From Rhynchopus euleeides (Eukaryota > Euglenozoa > Diplonemea > Diplonemida > Diplonemidae): 64,000 bases of DNA. The stretch's first letter is position 1. The number at the start of each line of letters is the position of its first letter. Below are positions 39,801 to 49,982 of this stretch, piece by piece. A program made the position numbers and the translations under genes. The notes under the pieces are model-generated. The model was not told where the DNA came from. It worked only from the letters and a program-made list of their open reading frames with translations, and searched no databases. Where the stretch lies: the NCBI GenBank assembly GCA_963210315.1, contig OY723292.1, positions 1,922,001 through 1,986,000 of the forward strand. The letters are read 5' to 3'.

Positions 39801-39958
39801 CTACCCCTCTACAGAAGAAGCAGGATGCACGCAAGACTGTCAACGCAGCTCTGTTGGCAATGTACAAGATGAAGCGCGAAGAGGAGGCCCGCCAGAAGCA
39901 ACAGGGTCTGGAACACGGCGAGGTCCATCTGCGCGCCTCCGCCGCCGCAAACAGTTAG
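33824..39958 (+). CDS. ELO-type very-long-chain fatty acid elongase, three exons
   Basis: Proposed exons are 33824-34295, 34426-34640 and 39815-39958, giving 276 aa. Intron 1 uses GT at 34296 and AG at 34425; intron 2 uses GT at 34641 and AG at 39814. The phases agree (1, then 0). Exon 1 has the ELO signatures KYWDLLETGFIVLRKR and LHLFHHSS (the histidine box), and NSFVHAVM. Exon 2 gives the late transmembrane helices (VWQFLSCILHAVSAIFF) and exon 3 a lysine-rich C-terminal tail (KKQDARKT) typical of ER retention. The usual MYxYY motif after NSFVHAVM is missing, so a micro-exon may be overlooked or the gene impaired. Intron 2 contains the 4.85-kb element B copy 2. ELO enzymes condense malonyl-CoA with acyl-CoA in the ER membrane. 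Confidence 0.8.
35117..35870 (+). repeat. Array 1 of element B copy 2
   Basis: The ~40/82-bp units with GCCCGAGGGGCACC are the same as at 14776-15540. The last part keeps a CTGTTCTCCTGACCGAGACA unit that is shortened in copy 1. Confidence 0.92.
36317..37092 (+). repeat. Array 2 of element B copy 2
   Basis: The ~50-bp units match 15995-16770, with a different order of GGCCAAGACA and GGTCAAGACA variants, which shows unit exchange since the copies separated. Confidence 0.92.
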
Positions 39959-40500
39959 CATTTAGGGGCGTTGGGCTGATGCGTGTGTAAAACGATGCGA
40001 GGGGCTCGAGGCTTCTGACCCGTATAGACCCCCCCCCCCCCTAGTCTTTCCCATTTTTTTCTGATTTTTCCGCATCAACAGCAGTTTCGCCTGTGCGATC
40101 CGCACCAGCGCTCAGACGTGCCGCATCTGAGGAGGGCTGCCTTTGGGGCCTCGCATGGCACGCGAGTCTTGGCCACGCCCCCGATGTCTCCCGCAACAAT
40201 AAATACCCCCCCAAAAGAATTGTGGATTGAAGATTCGTGGCGTGGTTATTTGTTTGTTTTGAGAGTTTTCGGCACCAAGCCAACGTAGGAAACTACCCAC
40301 AAAAAAGCCTTGAATATGGGGTGCCCTTATAGGGCACCGCACACTCACACCCCAGCAGAACTTGGGGGTGCTCGCCGTCCGTTCTTTTTTTGGACGTGTT
40401 AATTCTGCATCTGACAGTAACGTTTTCCGGCCAATTTTGCCGAGGCCACGTTTCAGCACATGCAAGATGTGCACATTGTGTATACCAAAAAGCGATTCTT

Positions 40501-40612
40501 CCTTATTGCCTTGTCTCTGACCCTGTGGAAGCGATCAATGCAAAAAATCATCTGAAAGGAAGACTTGAGAGACTACTGCTGTATTTTCCTTATTGCCTTG
40601 TCTCTGACCCTG
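40501..40612 (+). repeat. Lone B repeat of the element 2 family flanked by 25-bp direct repeats
   Basis: The 62-bp unit 40526-40587 (TGGAAGCGATCAATGCAAAA to GCTGTATTTT) is the B repeat of element 2. Identical 25-bp sequences at 40501-40525 and 40588-40612 flank it. No A repeat is present. Confidence 0.88.
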
Positions 40613-41574
40613 CTCCTCCCTGTGCCTGTGGGAGGTCGTCTAGCGACAGGGTGCCGCTGGGCCTCCGGAAGCACTTCATTCGAAGCCTTCGTTCTGAAGG
40701 CTGGGTGTGGCAGCGGCGGCACCCTTTGATATATTATCACAGCCTCAGAACCATGCAGTGCCGGTTGATCCCACACTCTACAGGTGGTGATGACCTGCAC
40801 CGAGGCAGCAGGCGCACACGCACCGGGTCTTGTGAGTTGGTGCGGTCCATTTGTTTTCCGGAAGAAGAAAACTTTCTGTCACAGACTGTGCCTTTTGCTG
40901 GATCTTTCGACTCCACTTCACAGCACTGTCGATCAGACCGAAACAACGTTTTGTTGCCGCGTTTCACTGCCAGTTGACGCTCCAGCGGGGGGGTGGGGGT
41001 GGGGGGGGGGGTGCACGGCAACTCGCTTTCTTCCCTAACAAAACGTTTGCTTGTCACAGCGAAATGGTCAACGGAAGCGCACGGCGGGTTGACAACTGTG
41101 TTCTTTTGACGGCAACAGAAATCCCACCCGACTCGCGTCAATACCCCCTTTCCACAGGGGCCAACACACTGCCGCCCGTGCGCACAACCAACACCTGGAA
41201 GCCTTTGTGGCGGGCTCTTCTATCGTTGCAGTGTTTCCCCACTCCGAAGAGGCTTCCTGGAAGTAAAAACCCCCCCTCCCACCCCCACGGTCCTACTCCC
41301 ACTTCATACTTCATAAATTATCTTTCCCTGCCGGCTGTGGCTTTTCAACCCCCTTTTTTTGGTCTGCCGCTGCTTCTTCGCAATGAGGCTAGCCTATCCA
41401 ATCCAGGTGGAGCCCCAGGAGGTACTGCTCTGCACCGGCCAACACGCCGAGGCCCCCGCAGTAACGTAGGCGAGAGGCTGTCACCAGGGCTGCCGGTACC
41501 GCGGTGATCAGCAGCTGCCCCTCACCCCCACACCCCACCCCGCCTCCCGCCACGCTCTTTGCCTGCACGCATGC

Positions 41575-41655
41575 GCCCCTCCCCCTCCCCCTCCCCCTCC
41601 CCCTCCCCCTGCCCCTGCCCCTGCCCCTGCCCCTGCCCCTGCCCCTGCCCCGCCC
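41575..41655 (+). repeat. CCCCTC/CCCCTG hexamer microsatellite
   Basis: About 13 hexamers shift from CCCCTC to CCCCTG. Open frames through it on both strands are low-complexity artefacts. Confidence 0.95.
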
Positions 41656-41748
41656 GACCCCATCCCCCGTCCAACGTGGAGCGTGAGCAAATGCAAACCA
41701 CAAAACCCCAAAACCCGAACAGCCTAGCAGGCAGGGGCAGGGCCTGCC

Positions 41749-42426
41749 ATGCCGAGCAGGACCATCTCTCCGCCGTCCCCGCCTTGCTCTGCTGCGAGCC
41801 CTGCAGCCTCGCGGCATGTCGACTTGAGGCTGCAGCTGGCGAGGGAGCGGGCGCAGTCGGACACAGTCATTGCGGGGCTGCTGCGCGCGGTGCAGGAGGG
41901 GCGCTCTGGCTCATCCGATGCCCCTCGCAACGGGCAGCGCATGCAGCTTGATGCTTCCCAGCGTGGCCGCCTTCAGGCCCTCGTGATGGGTGCGTGTGGC
42001 GATGGGGTGCACAGCACCACCACAGCAGACACGCCAAGGTGCGACCTCGCCTCGCTGCAGCAGGCCTTCGGCATGACACAGGTGGAGGTGCGTGTGGTGT
42101 TCCGGGGCCTGGCAGATCCCTTCGACAAGTGGACCCTCTACGACTGGGTGGATCGGAGCTTCTCCGAGGTTGAGTTCCACGCCCTGCTGGCGCACCTGCA
42201 CGACAGGCGCGAGGCGTGTGCAGCAGCGGCATCCTCGGGGCGGCGGACCCAGTCGCCTCCCCTGCAGGCTGCACCGCAGCAGCGCTACTCTCCTTTGCGG
42301 CCCAGGGGCAGCGGTGACGGTGGTGCTGCAGTGGCACAGCCGGAGCAGCATCGCGGGACCTCCGGCTCGCCTTACCACTCGCTGGGATCGCTCGACCAGC
42401 TGAGCCCGCGGAGCGAATTGTCCTGA
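41749..42426 (+). CDS. Hypothetical protein
   Basis: A 225-aa frame with ATG in a GCCATGC context. The N-terminus is serine/proline-rich, followed by a helical stretch (LRLQLARERAQSDTVIAGLL) and a compact central part (CDLASLQQAFGMTQVEVRVV, WTLYDWVDRSFSEVEFHALL) that looks folded. The tail is low-complexity. I do not recognise the family. It may be the last exon of a longer gene, because the upstream sequence has pyrimidine tracts and CAG sites. Confidence 0.5.
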   Translation: MPSRTISPPSPPCSAASPAASRHVDLRLQLARERAQSDTVIAGLLRAVQEGRSGSSDAPRNGQRMQLDASQRGRLQALVMGACGDGVHSTTTADTPRCDLASLQQAFGMTQVEVRVVFRGLADPFDKWTLYDWVDRSFSEVEFHALLAHLHDRREACAAAASSGRRTQSPPLQAAPQQRYSPLRPRGSGDGGAAVAQPEQHRGTSGSPYHSLGSLDQLSPRSELS

Positions 42427-42825
42427 CACATCCCCACCTGACCTGCTGCCGTTGGGCGCGCCTCAGGCAGGCAGGGGCTGTGTGTCGTGTAGCGGGGTGT
42501 TGGTGGGGGGTGTGTCGTGGCACTGTTCTTCGTGGCGCATTGCCAGGTCAGGAGTGCAGCGTGGCACGGTCTATGTTTAGATTCTGTAGAGTGTGTGTGG
42601 GCCGAGTGTGCGGGGGGGTCCACAGTGTGCAGCTTATTACATTCGCACAAAGGGGTGACAGAGTAGAGGCTCCCCACAGCTAGGAGCGAGGTTACCGGCA
42701 ATGCCCCCCCCGTCCACCCCTCCCCGCAAATCCCATTCGCTTTTGCTTTGATGCTCAGCCAATCGTGCTGGCCTCCACCAGACACACGCCTTCAGATCAA
42801 TCACACACACGGGCGGCGATCAGCA

Positions 42826-43851
42826 ATGGCCTCTGTGGCGGCAGTGCTGTCGCTGTGTGTCGGCGCACTGACATCGTGCCCGAGTGGCCTTGGCCCAGAG
42901 TGCATCTGGAAGCTTCCATTTGAGGTTGAGGTGTTCACCGCTGCTCTGGCAGTTTCCCCTGACGACACGCTGGTCGCTGTGGTGAACACGATGGCGCAGC
43001 CCTACAGGAGGGTGTCTGTGTACGACACCGCGACAGGTGCCCAGCTCGATGTGGAGCCCTTCGGTGTGGCGGCACATATCGCCTTCTCTCCGCGCGATGC
43101 TTCTGGGCTCCGCTTTGCTGTGGCGTCGGATACAGGCGTGGCCATCTTCAGCGTGAATCGAGGGACCACCCAGATGGTGTGGGAGGTCGATGCAGCCGGA
43201 CCCGCTGCGGCAGTCGCCTTCTCACCCGACGGGGCCCATCTCGCTACCTCGCACAGCGATGATGACCGCATCCACATCCGCGATGTCGTCACAGGCAGTG
43301 CCGTGTCAAGCTTCAGTGGGGTCGCCCTATCTCAGCTGCAATACACGCCTGACGGCACCAGGCTCATCGGCACCTCATGGGATCAGGACCACGGGGCAGT
43401 CGTGTGGGATGCGAGCACTGGGGCGCGCATCCAAGTGTATGCGGGGCCCATGGTGGATGTCGCCTTCTCTCCGGATGGGAAGCACTTCGCCACTGCAACG
43501 TCGTCGAGTATCATTGCAATCCGCAGCTTGGGCGACTACTCCACGCTTCACACCGCTAGGCATGTTAGCGGTGTGTACGACGTGGCCTTCACACGGGACT
43601 CGGCTAGTCTCATTGTGGCAGGGAGGTCTGCATCGATCGACGTCTACTCCGTGGCATCCGGCACCAAGCACACCTCTCTGCCGACAGGCATGTTGATGAC
43701 GGGGGCGGTGGCCGCACTGCACAACAGCAACCGCTTCCTGGCAATCACTGGGCCAAGGAGCTTTGCCCCGGATCTGTTTCTGTGGGACCCCAGCCCCGCC
43801 AGCCCCCCTGCACCCCCGTCTGGTATCCACAACGTGGCAGGCGTGCCTTGA
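42826..43851 (+). CDS. Predicted secreted WD40-like propeller protein
   Basis: 341 aa from the ATG at 42826. I prefer this over the in-frame ATG at 42748 because it begins with a clean signal peptide (MASVAAVLSLCVGALTS). The rest is a beta propeller with repeated FSPDG blades: AVSPDDTLVAVVN, AFSPDGAHLATSHSDD, VWDASTGARIQVY, AFSPDGKHFATATSS. It is not close to the B-box family; the blades look more like YVTN/WD40 types known from bacteria and secreted eukaryotic proteins. The C-terminus is proline-rich. Its function is unknown. Confidence 0.8.
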   Translation: MASVAAVLSLCVGALTSCPSGLGPECIWKLPFEVEVFTAALAVSPDDTLVAVVNTMAQPYRRVSVYDTATGAQLDVEPFGVAAHIAFSPRDASGLRFAVASDTGVAIFSVNRGTTQMVWEVDAAGPAAAVAFSPDGAHLATSHSDDDRIHIRDVVTGSAVSSFSGVALSQLQYTPDGTRLIGTSWDQDHGAVVWDASTGARIQVYAGPMVDVAFSPDGKHFATATSSSIIAIRSLGDYSTLHTARHVSGVYDVAFTRDSASLIVAGRSASIDVYSVASGTKHTSLPTGMLMTGAVAALHNSNRFLAITGPRSFAPDLFLWDPSPASPPAPPSGIHNVAGVP

Positions 43852-45305
43852 GGGGGGTGGTACACCCGACGGAGCACGTCGTGGCGTTCGTGATGATATC
43901 ATGGATGATCCGTCGTGCCCGTCGGTGGTGTTCAGCTGCCCAACCGTGCCCTGCCACGGTGCGGCCCGTGCGACACACTGCCGTGTCGTTCCTTGTCTTG
44001 CCCTGCCTTGCCACCCCTTCCCCTAGAGTGCCTATCCTGGTGCGGACCCAGAGCTTCCCCAGCATGCCCAATCCCCATCAACTGCCAAGACAACCTCTCT
44101 CGGCTTGGCGTGTGGGATGTGTTGGGTTCTGACGTCCTTTTGCCGCGCATGCGGCGAATGGCAACAGGCCTTTGTGATCTTTTTGAGCACATTTATGATG
44201 CGTAAAAGTGTAGGAGTGCTTCCGACGATCCTGTTCCTTTTCTGTGTGTCTAGCTATCTCGTGTTCACATGTGCTCCACACCTACATCAAAGCAGCAGGC
44301 TCTAGGGTGGTGGAAGCGTCAACGCATCATTAAGGAAGAAGGAAGCACGGTTGCTACGCTTTTCTTCTGGCAGGCTGTCCACAGCAATCAATTCGCAGCA
44401 GCTATGCACACACATGACGGCACCCCCAGTTCATTTGCCGTCCGCACCATGTTTACCCACTTGCCCTTTCTATAGTTTCTCACCATCCGCATCACATATC
44501 ACGCAGCAGAACCACCTGCACCGCCTCGCCCCTGCTCCTAATTCCCACCCGTGAGTGGCGTTGCGCGTCCCCCCCGTGGGGTTGCCCCGTCTCGCTCTCT
44601 CGTGTGCCTCTGGGCGTTGGTGCGCTCTCTCTCTGCTTCCCCCTTTGCCCTTTTGCCTTCGTCCCGTCTGCCCTGCAGTGTGTAACAGCCTGCGGGTATT
44701 TTCTCTGTTCTCGTTACGAGCGACGAAGCGTCGCGAAGTCGCGAAGTAACGAAGGGGGTCGTACGACTGAAGCTTTAGGGTCAGCACCTTCATGCCACTT
44801 CACAGGGCCTCAACACAGCCTTGAGGCACAAGTCGGCTCAACAAAAAGTAGTCCGGGGCTGTTCTCCCACAGTTGCTGGTCAGGGTGTGGACAGTAAAGC
44901 GAAAGGAGTACGGTTTCTGCGATCTGTTGTTGTTTTTGTTAGTTCGGCGTAGCCAACTGGGGTAACTTTCTGTGCCTTTAGCTGGATGGTGCGGCCCTAC
45001 CCACACCACTTCATCAGACCGGGGAGTGGTGTACAAAAAGAGTGGGGTCTGCGTTCCAACAAAAACAACGCAGTAATTGGTTTGTTGTCTCGTTTTGCTG
45101 TCACTTTACGATCCAGCGGGGGCACAGATAGTTTCTGCCCATAGACTCCCCATATGCATCTGGCCTGCAGACCTCATTCCCAGTCTTGTGCGTCACACCA
45201 GGTCACGCCACAGGCATGGGTTGGTTGTGTGCAACTTGACGAGGGTGAGGAAGAGGACGAGTGCAGCGAAGCATGTGCTGTGTAGGTCTCAAATGGTGTG
45301 TCGCA
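43852..45305. other. Intergenic with one core-site relic
   Basis: No gene is supported. TGGAAGCGTCAACGCA occurs at 44311-44326 after CTCTAGGGTGG, like the B1 junction of the YR elements, so 44200-44370 may be a decayed solo A-B unit. Confidence 0.4.
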
Positions 45306-45395
45306 CTGAGCAACCCCCTTCCTACCTGTCTTGTGCTGCCCTGTGTTTGCTTGTCTGCGTGCCAGCCACACACACATACAGCAGGTGTACAATCA
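45306..45395 (+). promoter_or_regulatory. WD40 family leader
   Basis: It matches 27370-27480 (GAGCAACCCCCTTCCTACCT, CTTGTGCTGCCCTGTGTTTG, CAGCAGGTGTACAATCA before the ATG). Confidence 0.65.
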
Positions 45396-47318
45396 ATGGG
45401 TGGAGGCAACGACACCTTCCCGCAGGCGAATGCACCGCCGCTCGGGAAGTGCGTGGTCTGTAAGAAGGATGCAGCAGCAGTGTGCCACGGCTGCAAGGAC
45501 AGCGGTGTGACGGGGTGCTTCTGCGGTGACGCGTGTTTTGCAGCAGCGCATCCCATCAACGCGATTGCAGAGGTACACCGCCCCAGGTTCCACCCGATCA
45601 CGGAAGAGCACATGCTGGAGGTGTGTGGGGTTCACAACCAGCGTGCGGACATGGTGTGCATGCATGAGGGGTGTGCGTCTCAGCTGCTCTGCTCGCTGTG
45701 TGTGTCGTTGGATGCACACCGAGGCCACGTTCTGAACCATGTCAACGATGCGTTCCACCCGACGAAGATGGCGGTGCGGGCGCACCTCGACACCGTGCAG
45801 GCACAGCTGGCGAAGGCAAGCGAGAGTTATGCATGTGTAGTGTCAACGCTGGATCGTCTTACTGACAACTTCGACACGGAGGAGACGGCGGTGCAGGTGT
45901 ACTTCGGCACAGACGTGCTTGCACACAAGGAGGCCGACCAGCGGTGCGATGTTGCGGATGAGGAGGAGGAACTGCGTGAGAGGTTGTACCTGCACGAGGC
46001 ACGTGCGCGCAAGAAGCAGCTGCGTGCGACGCCACACCTGCAACAGGAGGAACGCCTCGTGAGGCAGGGCATCGCCGCCACACACGAGCTGCTGCACGAG
46101 AAGTACCTTCGTCTGTTCCGTGTGCGTCAACACATCATCCTGTGCGAAGTCTACATCAAACAGCTGACTCCAATGGTGCCACACCTGGAGGCGGCACTCG
46201 CTCTGCCTGAGAAGATGCCATGCACGCTGCAGCATCGCAGTGCACGGCTGAGCGCCCTGTGCACTGCGGAGGCGGTCCCTCCTGAGTGCTGCGTGAGTGT
46301 TGATGCCCCATCCGTCCACAGTATTGTGAGGGCTCCTGCTCAGTACAGCATTGGGGGATCATCCGTCGGCAGCATGGCACTGTCACCCTGTGGGAGGCTG
46401 TGCTGTGTTGGCGCGACTCAAGGCACTATGTTTGTGTACGACACCACCACTGCAGAGGAGGTGGTGGAGTTGAAGCGTGACGATACTTCTCATGACTGCG
46501 TCGCGTTCTCGAGATGTGGGGAGTGGCTTGCCTCTGCTTCGGAGGACGGGACAGTTGCTGTGTTCTGCACAGCGACGTGGGAATGCATCCAGATGCTGGA
46601 ATACACTGGCGAAGTGAGGGCAGTGGCATGGACACACACTGGTTGTCTGGTGACAGGGTGCGACGACGAGGTACTGCGTGTGTGGCAGTGGGATGTTGTG
46701 GAGGGTGTGAGTAACATTGAAAATATACACGCTGTGTGCTGTGGCTTGTTCACCATCGCAGTGTCGCACACAAGCATCTTCGCCACATCACCCGACGAGG
46801 AGACGATACAGGAGTGGGACGTCAACACCATGCAGCTCACCCACAACTTCGAGGTTCATGACAAGAGTGTACCTGTTCAAATTGCCCTCACCACCGACGA
46901 GACACGGCTGGTGTCGTGTGCACTTGACAACTCTGTGAAGGTGTGGTGCACGACCACACGCACCTGCCTGCTGACGATGGGGTATGGACTGGGTCAGAAC
47001 CCTCCCAAGAGGGCTTCCGCGGTCACAGGCAACTTTTGGAGGATTGCGGTCTCGCAGGAGGGCGACGTGGTGGCGGTGGCGAGCGACATGAAGGTACACC
47101 TTCTGAAGCTCAGCACAGGGGAGTGTGTGGACACACTGCCTGTGTCCAATTGCTGGGCTGTCGCACTGAGCACCTGTGGCAGGTGGGTCTTCACGGGTGG
47201 GGCTGGGCATATGCAGGTGACTGCTGTCGCCACATGCAACACTATGGATGTGACCCTGCTGACACACAGCCTTCGCTGTTGCCACTGCCCTGCCTGTTGC
47301 TGTGAACCACACGTGTGA
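45396..47318 (+). CDS. MYND/HIT-like finger, B-box, coiled-coil, WD40 protein (paralogue)
   Basis: 640 aa from the family ATG (MGGGNDTF), closely similar to the protein at 30645 along its whole length. The finger (CVVCKKD, CHGCKD, CFCGDACFAAAH), B-box (CGVHNQRADMVCMHEGC, DAHRGH), coiled coil and WD40 blades are all present. The coiled coil is more conserved than the propeller, where the blades differ most. The family stop is bypassed: GTGTAAC of the relative is GTGAC here, so the frame continues 20-odd residues (TLLTHSLRCCHCPACCC) rich in cysteine. The extension lies in former 3' UTR and is probably recent. Confidence 0.88.
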   Translation: MGGGNDTFPQANAPPLGKCVVCKKDAAAVCHGCKDSGVTGCFCGDACFAAAHPINAIAEVHRPRFHPITEEHMLEVCGVHNQRADMVCMHEGCASQLLCSLCVSLDAHRGHVLNHVNDAFHPTKMAVRAHLDTVQAQLAKASESYACVVSTLDRLTDNFDTEETAVQVYFGTDVLAHKEADQRCDVADEEEELRERLYLHEARARKKQLRATPHLQQEERLVRQGIAATHELLHEKYLRLFRVRQHIILCEVYIKQLTPMVPHLEAALALPEKMPCTLQHRSARLSALCTAEAVPPECCVSVDAPSVHSIVRAPAQYSIGGSSVGSMALSPCGRLCCVGATQGTMFVYDTTTAEEVVELKRDDTSHDCVAFSRCGEWLASASEDGTVAVFCTATWECIQMLEYTGEVRAVAWTHTGCLVTGCDDEVLRVWQWDVVEGVSNIENIHAVCCGLFTIAVSHTSIFATSPDEETIQEWDVNTMQLTHNFEVHDKSVPVQIALTTDETRLVSCALDNSVKVWCTTTRTCLLTMGYGLGQNPPKRASAVTGNFWRIAVSQEGDVVAVASDMKVHLLKLSTGECVDTLPVSNCWAVALSTCGRWVFTGGAGHMQVTAVATCNTMDVTLLTHSLRCCHCPACCCEPHV

Positions 47319-48055
47319 TGTTTGCACGTGTGGCTTGCGCGGACTCAGGCGACTTTTGGAAGATGGCGGGGCCTTCGCTCTGTGCCACTTTGCAGCCAGT
47401 TGAGTGAGGCGGCTCGCTTTAATCGACCTTTTTACGCACGCGACCTTACGTGTCATTCAGCTCTGCCAAACGTGCTCTACCCACTCCCCACTCTACCCAC
47501 ACCACCCCCTTCATCAGGCAAGTGGGCTTGTAAGTGTGTGTGGAAGCGTCAACGCATCAAACGAAGTACAGTGCCGCGGGAAAGTTTCGAACGAACAAAA
47601 GTTTTAAAATTCTCCGTTCTAAAGTTATTTCGTCTCAAAACTTCTGTTTTGTTTTAAAAGTTATCGATCCTGCATCATGGGAGTTTCCTAGAGGTGTGTG
47701 GGATGATGTGCCACATGTGCAACACTCCAGCGCTGTGAACAGGCAGTCTTTGGGTCAGGCGGGTGTCGGCATCCTTCAATCTCACTCAGGTTACTCGTAT
47801 CTGTCCCCTATCGCCAGGTTTGCTGCGAGTTGCGGATCGTAGGCCAGAGAGGCCAGAAGAGGAATGTCCAACCTCAACAGGGTCGTTATTCTCAGTCGAG
47901 TGGTTCCCGCAACCGAGCGGTCCATCCCTCCAAACCACTCGACATGGGGGCCTTTTCGAGTCCACTGGATGCTGACATCGCAAATAGAATGTCCTCGACC
48001 TGTCCAATCCTGTCAAGAAGTCAAGGATCTTTGTCGAAAATAGTTCGGACAAAGT
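47319..48055. other. Intergenic; decayed YR solo unit
   Basis: An A-like stretch (47435-47540, with CCAAACGTGCTCTACCCACT) ends in TGGAAGCGTCAACGCA at 47541-47556. The following ACAGTGCCGCGGGAAAGTTT (47568 on) recurs inverted at 63643-63664. No gene is seen. Confidence 0.5.
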
Positions 48056-48972
48056 AGACCACCACTTATTGGAAAATGCCAATTCAACCCAGCCACTTTT
48101 TCAAAAATGCCAATTCAACCCAACCACTTTTGTGAAAATTCCAATTCAACCCAACCGCTGATGTACACCTCCGCCCACACACCCCACACCTCAGGAGGGA
48201 TGCCCCCCTCACAAAACACTATGGTTGGTACCGGAGACACATTCTTCACAATTGAAGCCCTGCACGACGCACTCACAATACAAGCGGCAGAGCAGCAGAG
48301 GACGCTAAAGAGGACGAGGTGCGAGTCCACCAGGACGACACATATTTGTGGGTCAGACGATTCCGGCGAAAGTTGCCCGTACCGTGTGACGGCCTCCCTC
48401 CAGGAGGGGAGATTGTTGTCCATTTGCACGCCGAACACACCTGCACTGCCGCACACCACAAGCGCAAGACATTGGGAAAGGAGTTTGCAGGCGTCGTCAT
48501 AGAAAATCCCCGCGTGACCCCCTCGCACATGAGGGCTCTGCTCACGGACAGGGGCGACACGGCGGATTCGAAGAAGGCGATGAGAGTCCTCGCAGCGGCA
48601 AAAACACACATCTGGGGTCCAGAGGAGGAGGCGTTTGGGCGCCTCAGGCCAATGCTCCAAGGACGGGTGGACGATGTTTCTGGAAAAGGTGAGAGCTGCC
48701 CTTTCCCCTGGCGAGGGGGAGGGCACAACGTGTGCCCCGGACCGGGACAAGGGCCTCCTCGAGGCCCTTCCGGCAGTGCTGCCCCGCGCTGCCCGAATGG
48801 TGTGCGCCAGGCATGTTGCCAACAACATCCGGGTGCACAAGGATTTCAACAAGAGCCATGTTGAATCCTTCTGGGTATTCAGGGGCCTCCCCAAAGACTC
48901 TCTTGCCTTCAGCAGCTGGCTGGGTTGAATTGGAATTTTCACAAAAGTGGTTGGGTTGAATTGGCATTTTAC
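48056..48972 (+). mobile_element. Decayed Mutator-like element with ~31-bp subterminal repeats
   Basis: The left end carries tandem copies of TGCCAATTCAACCC at ~31-bp spacing (48075-48155). The right end (48926-48972) is the inverted complement over about 50 bp. Two frames inside look like MULE transposase: 48319 on (HAEHTCTAAHHKRKTLGKEF) and 48725 on (CAPDRDKGLLEALPAVLPRA, then CARHVANNIR). They are frameshifted against each other. A related end is at 63497-63640. Confidence 0.7.
48319..48925 (+). pseudogene. MULE transposase fragments
   Basis: The first fragment shows the His/Cys zinc region and a long helix as in MULE and FAR1-type proteins. The second shows the DRDKGL...CxRH signature that follows the second catalytic Asp. 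The frame changes near 48640-48700. Only part of a normal transposase (600+ aa) remains. Confidence 0.6.
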
Positions 48973-49034
48973 TGGGGGGGTTCAAATACAAGCCGTACGG
49001 CTTATACAGTCTGGCTAATAATGAATGTTATGGG

Positions 49035-49982
49035 CAGGGGATAAGATAGGTCTGGTTTTCCGGTTTTCAAAACCAGGGTTTCCCGGTTTCCGGTTTTCTG
49101 GAAAAAAAAAAAAAAGGCCGATCGGATTTTCGCCGGTTTTTGGGGAACCTTTGTGACAGTCAACCAGTGGGACCATTAGCCAAAAAAATATGGAAAGTGA
49201 CCCCATCGTGATCCGCACGGAGCTCAAACAGTCAAAAGAAAGCAGAGAAGCGGAGAAAAGGAGCCCAGCGGGACCCGGTGGGTGGTGATGTCCTCGTCAT
49301 GCAGGTCTTCTCTGTTTGAAGTTTCGAGATACTCCGGTAGCTTGATCATTCCGACCGCACCGTACTCCTTCTGGGCGGCTTGCCGAGCGCATGCACTCAA
49401 TCTCGTTGCGGTGCACACTGCCAAGGACCACCCTGTCATCCACGCAAGCTACGACCTTGTCTCGAGCACGTTTGCCTTGCTGGGGATGACACATGCAAAC
49501 TCCGATGTTTTCGGGAGTGCATGTCCGCTTTGGAGAGGATCGACGGATTCGGGTTCTGGCGGGACCGCGATTTGTGCAGTGTTGGAGACACCCGCTGGTG
49601 TTCGCATGAGCGCACGTTGTGCGCATCGTCTGACTGACTGCCTCAAGGGGGTGGTCATGCAACAAGCTCGACCATGAAGGTAGTTGCCCTTCGTGAGGCG
49701 TACCAGCAGAGCAGCACCCTCAGGGGGGTTTGTCCTGATGCGGGAGGTGATGCGAAGCCGCGCTCCGTCAGTACGTGGACGCATTGAAAGCTCAGTTCCG
49801 TCCCTTCGGGGAGCTGCGTGGAGCAACACGCCACTGCTGTTCGGCAGAGCCTGGTCCAGCCGTGTTGGGTGTGATTCTGAGAGGGTTTGCGCGGGTCGCG
49901 CGCGCCGAAGGCGCGCGCGAAAAATTTCAAAACCAGAAAAACCGGAAAACGGCGCCAGAAAAAAAGTCTATCTTATACCCTG
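49035..49982 (+). mobile_element. Nested hAT with 8-bp duplication
   Basis: TIRs CAGGGGATAAGATAG and CTATCTTATACCCTG, with the duplication GTTATGGG at 49027-49034 and 49983-49990. Subterminal TTTTCCGGTTTTC motifs are repeated inverted near both ends. It contains transposase remnants. Confidence 0.93.
49330..49700 (+). pseudogene. hAT transposase fragment
   Basis: CRAHALNLVAVHTAK at 49381 on matches the CxxHxLNL motif of hAT (ZMYM-like) transposases. DTRWCSHERT at 49587 on matches the following DTRW motif but lies in another frame. The fragment is far shorter than a working enzyme. Confidence 0.7.

Larger units (their letters stand above)
39959..41748. other. Intergenic; no confident gene
   Basis: It holds a lone B-type repeat at 40526-40587, poly-C and poly-G runs near 40030 and 40985, and a hexamer microsatellite from 41575. 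A possible short upstream exon beginning MRLAYPIQVEPQE (about 41382) could belong to the next gene, but I cannot confirm it. Confidence 0.35.

Noticed and set aside
41389-41817. Minus-strand frame with a long Gly-Arg run
   Set aside because: It is the complement of the CCCCTC/CCCCTG microsatellite and overlaps the forward ORF at 41749.
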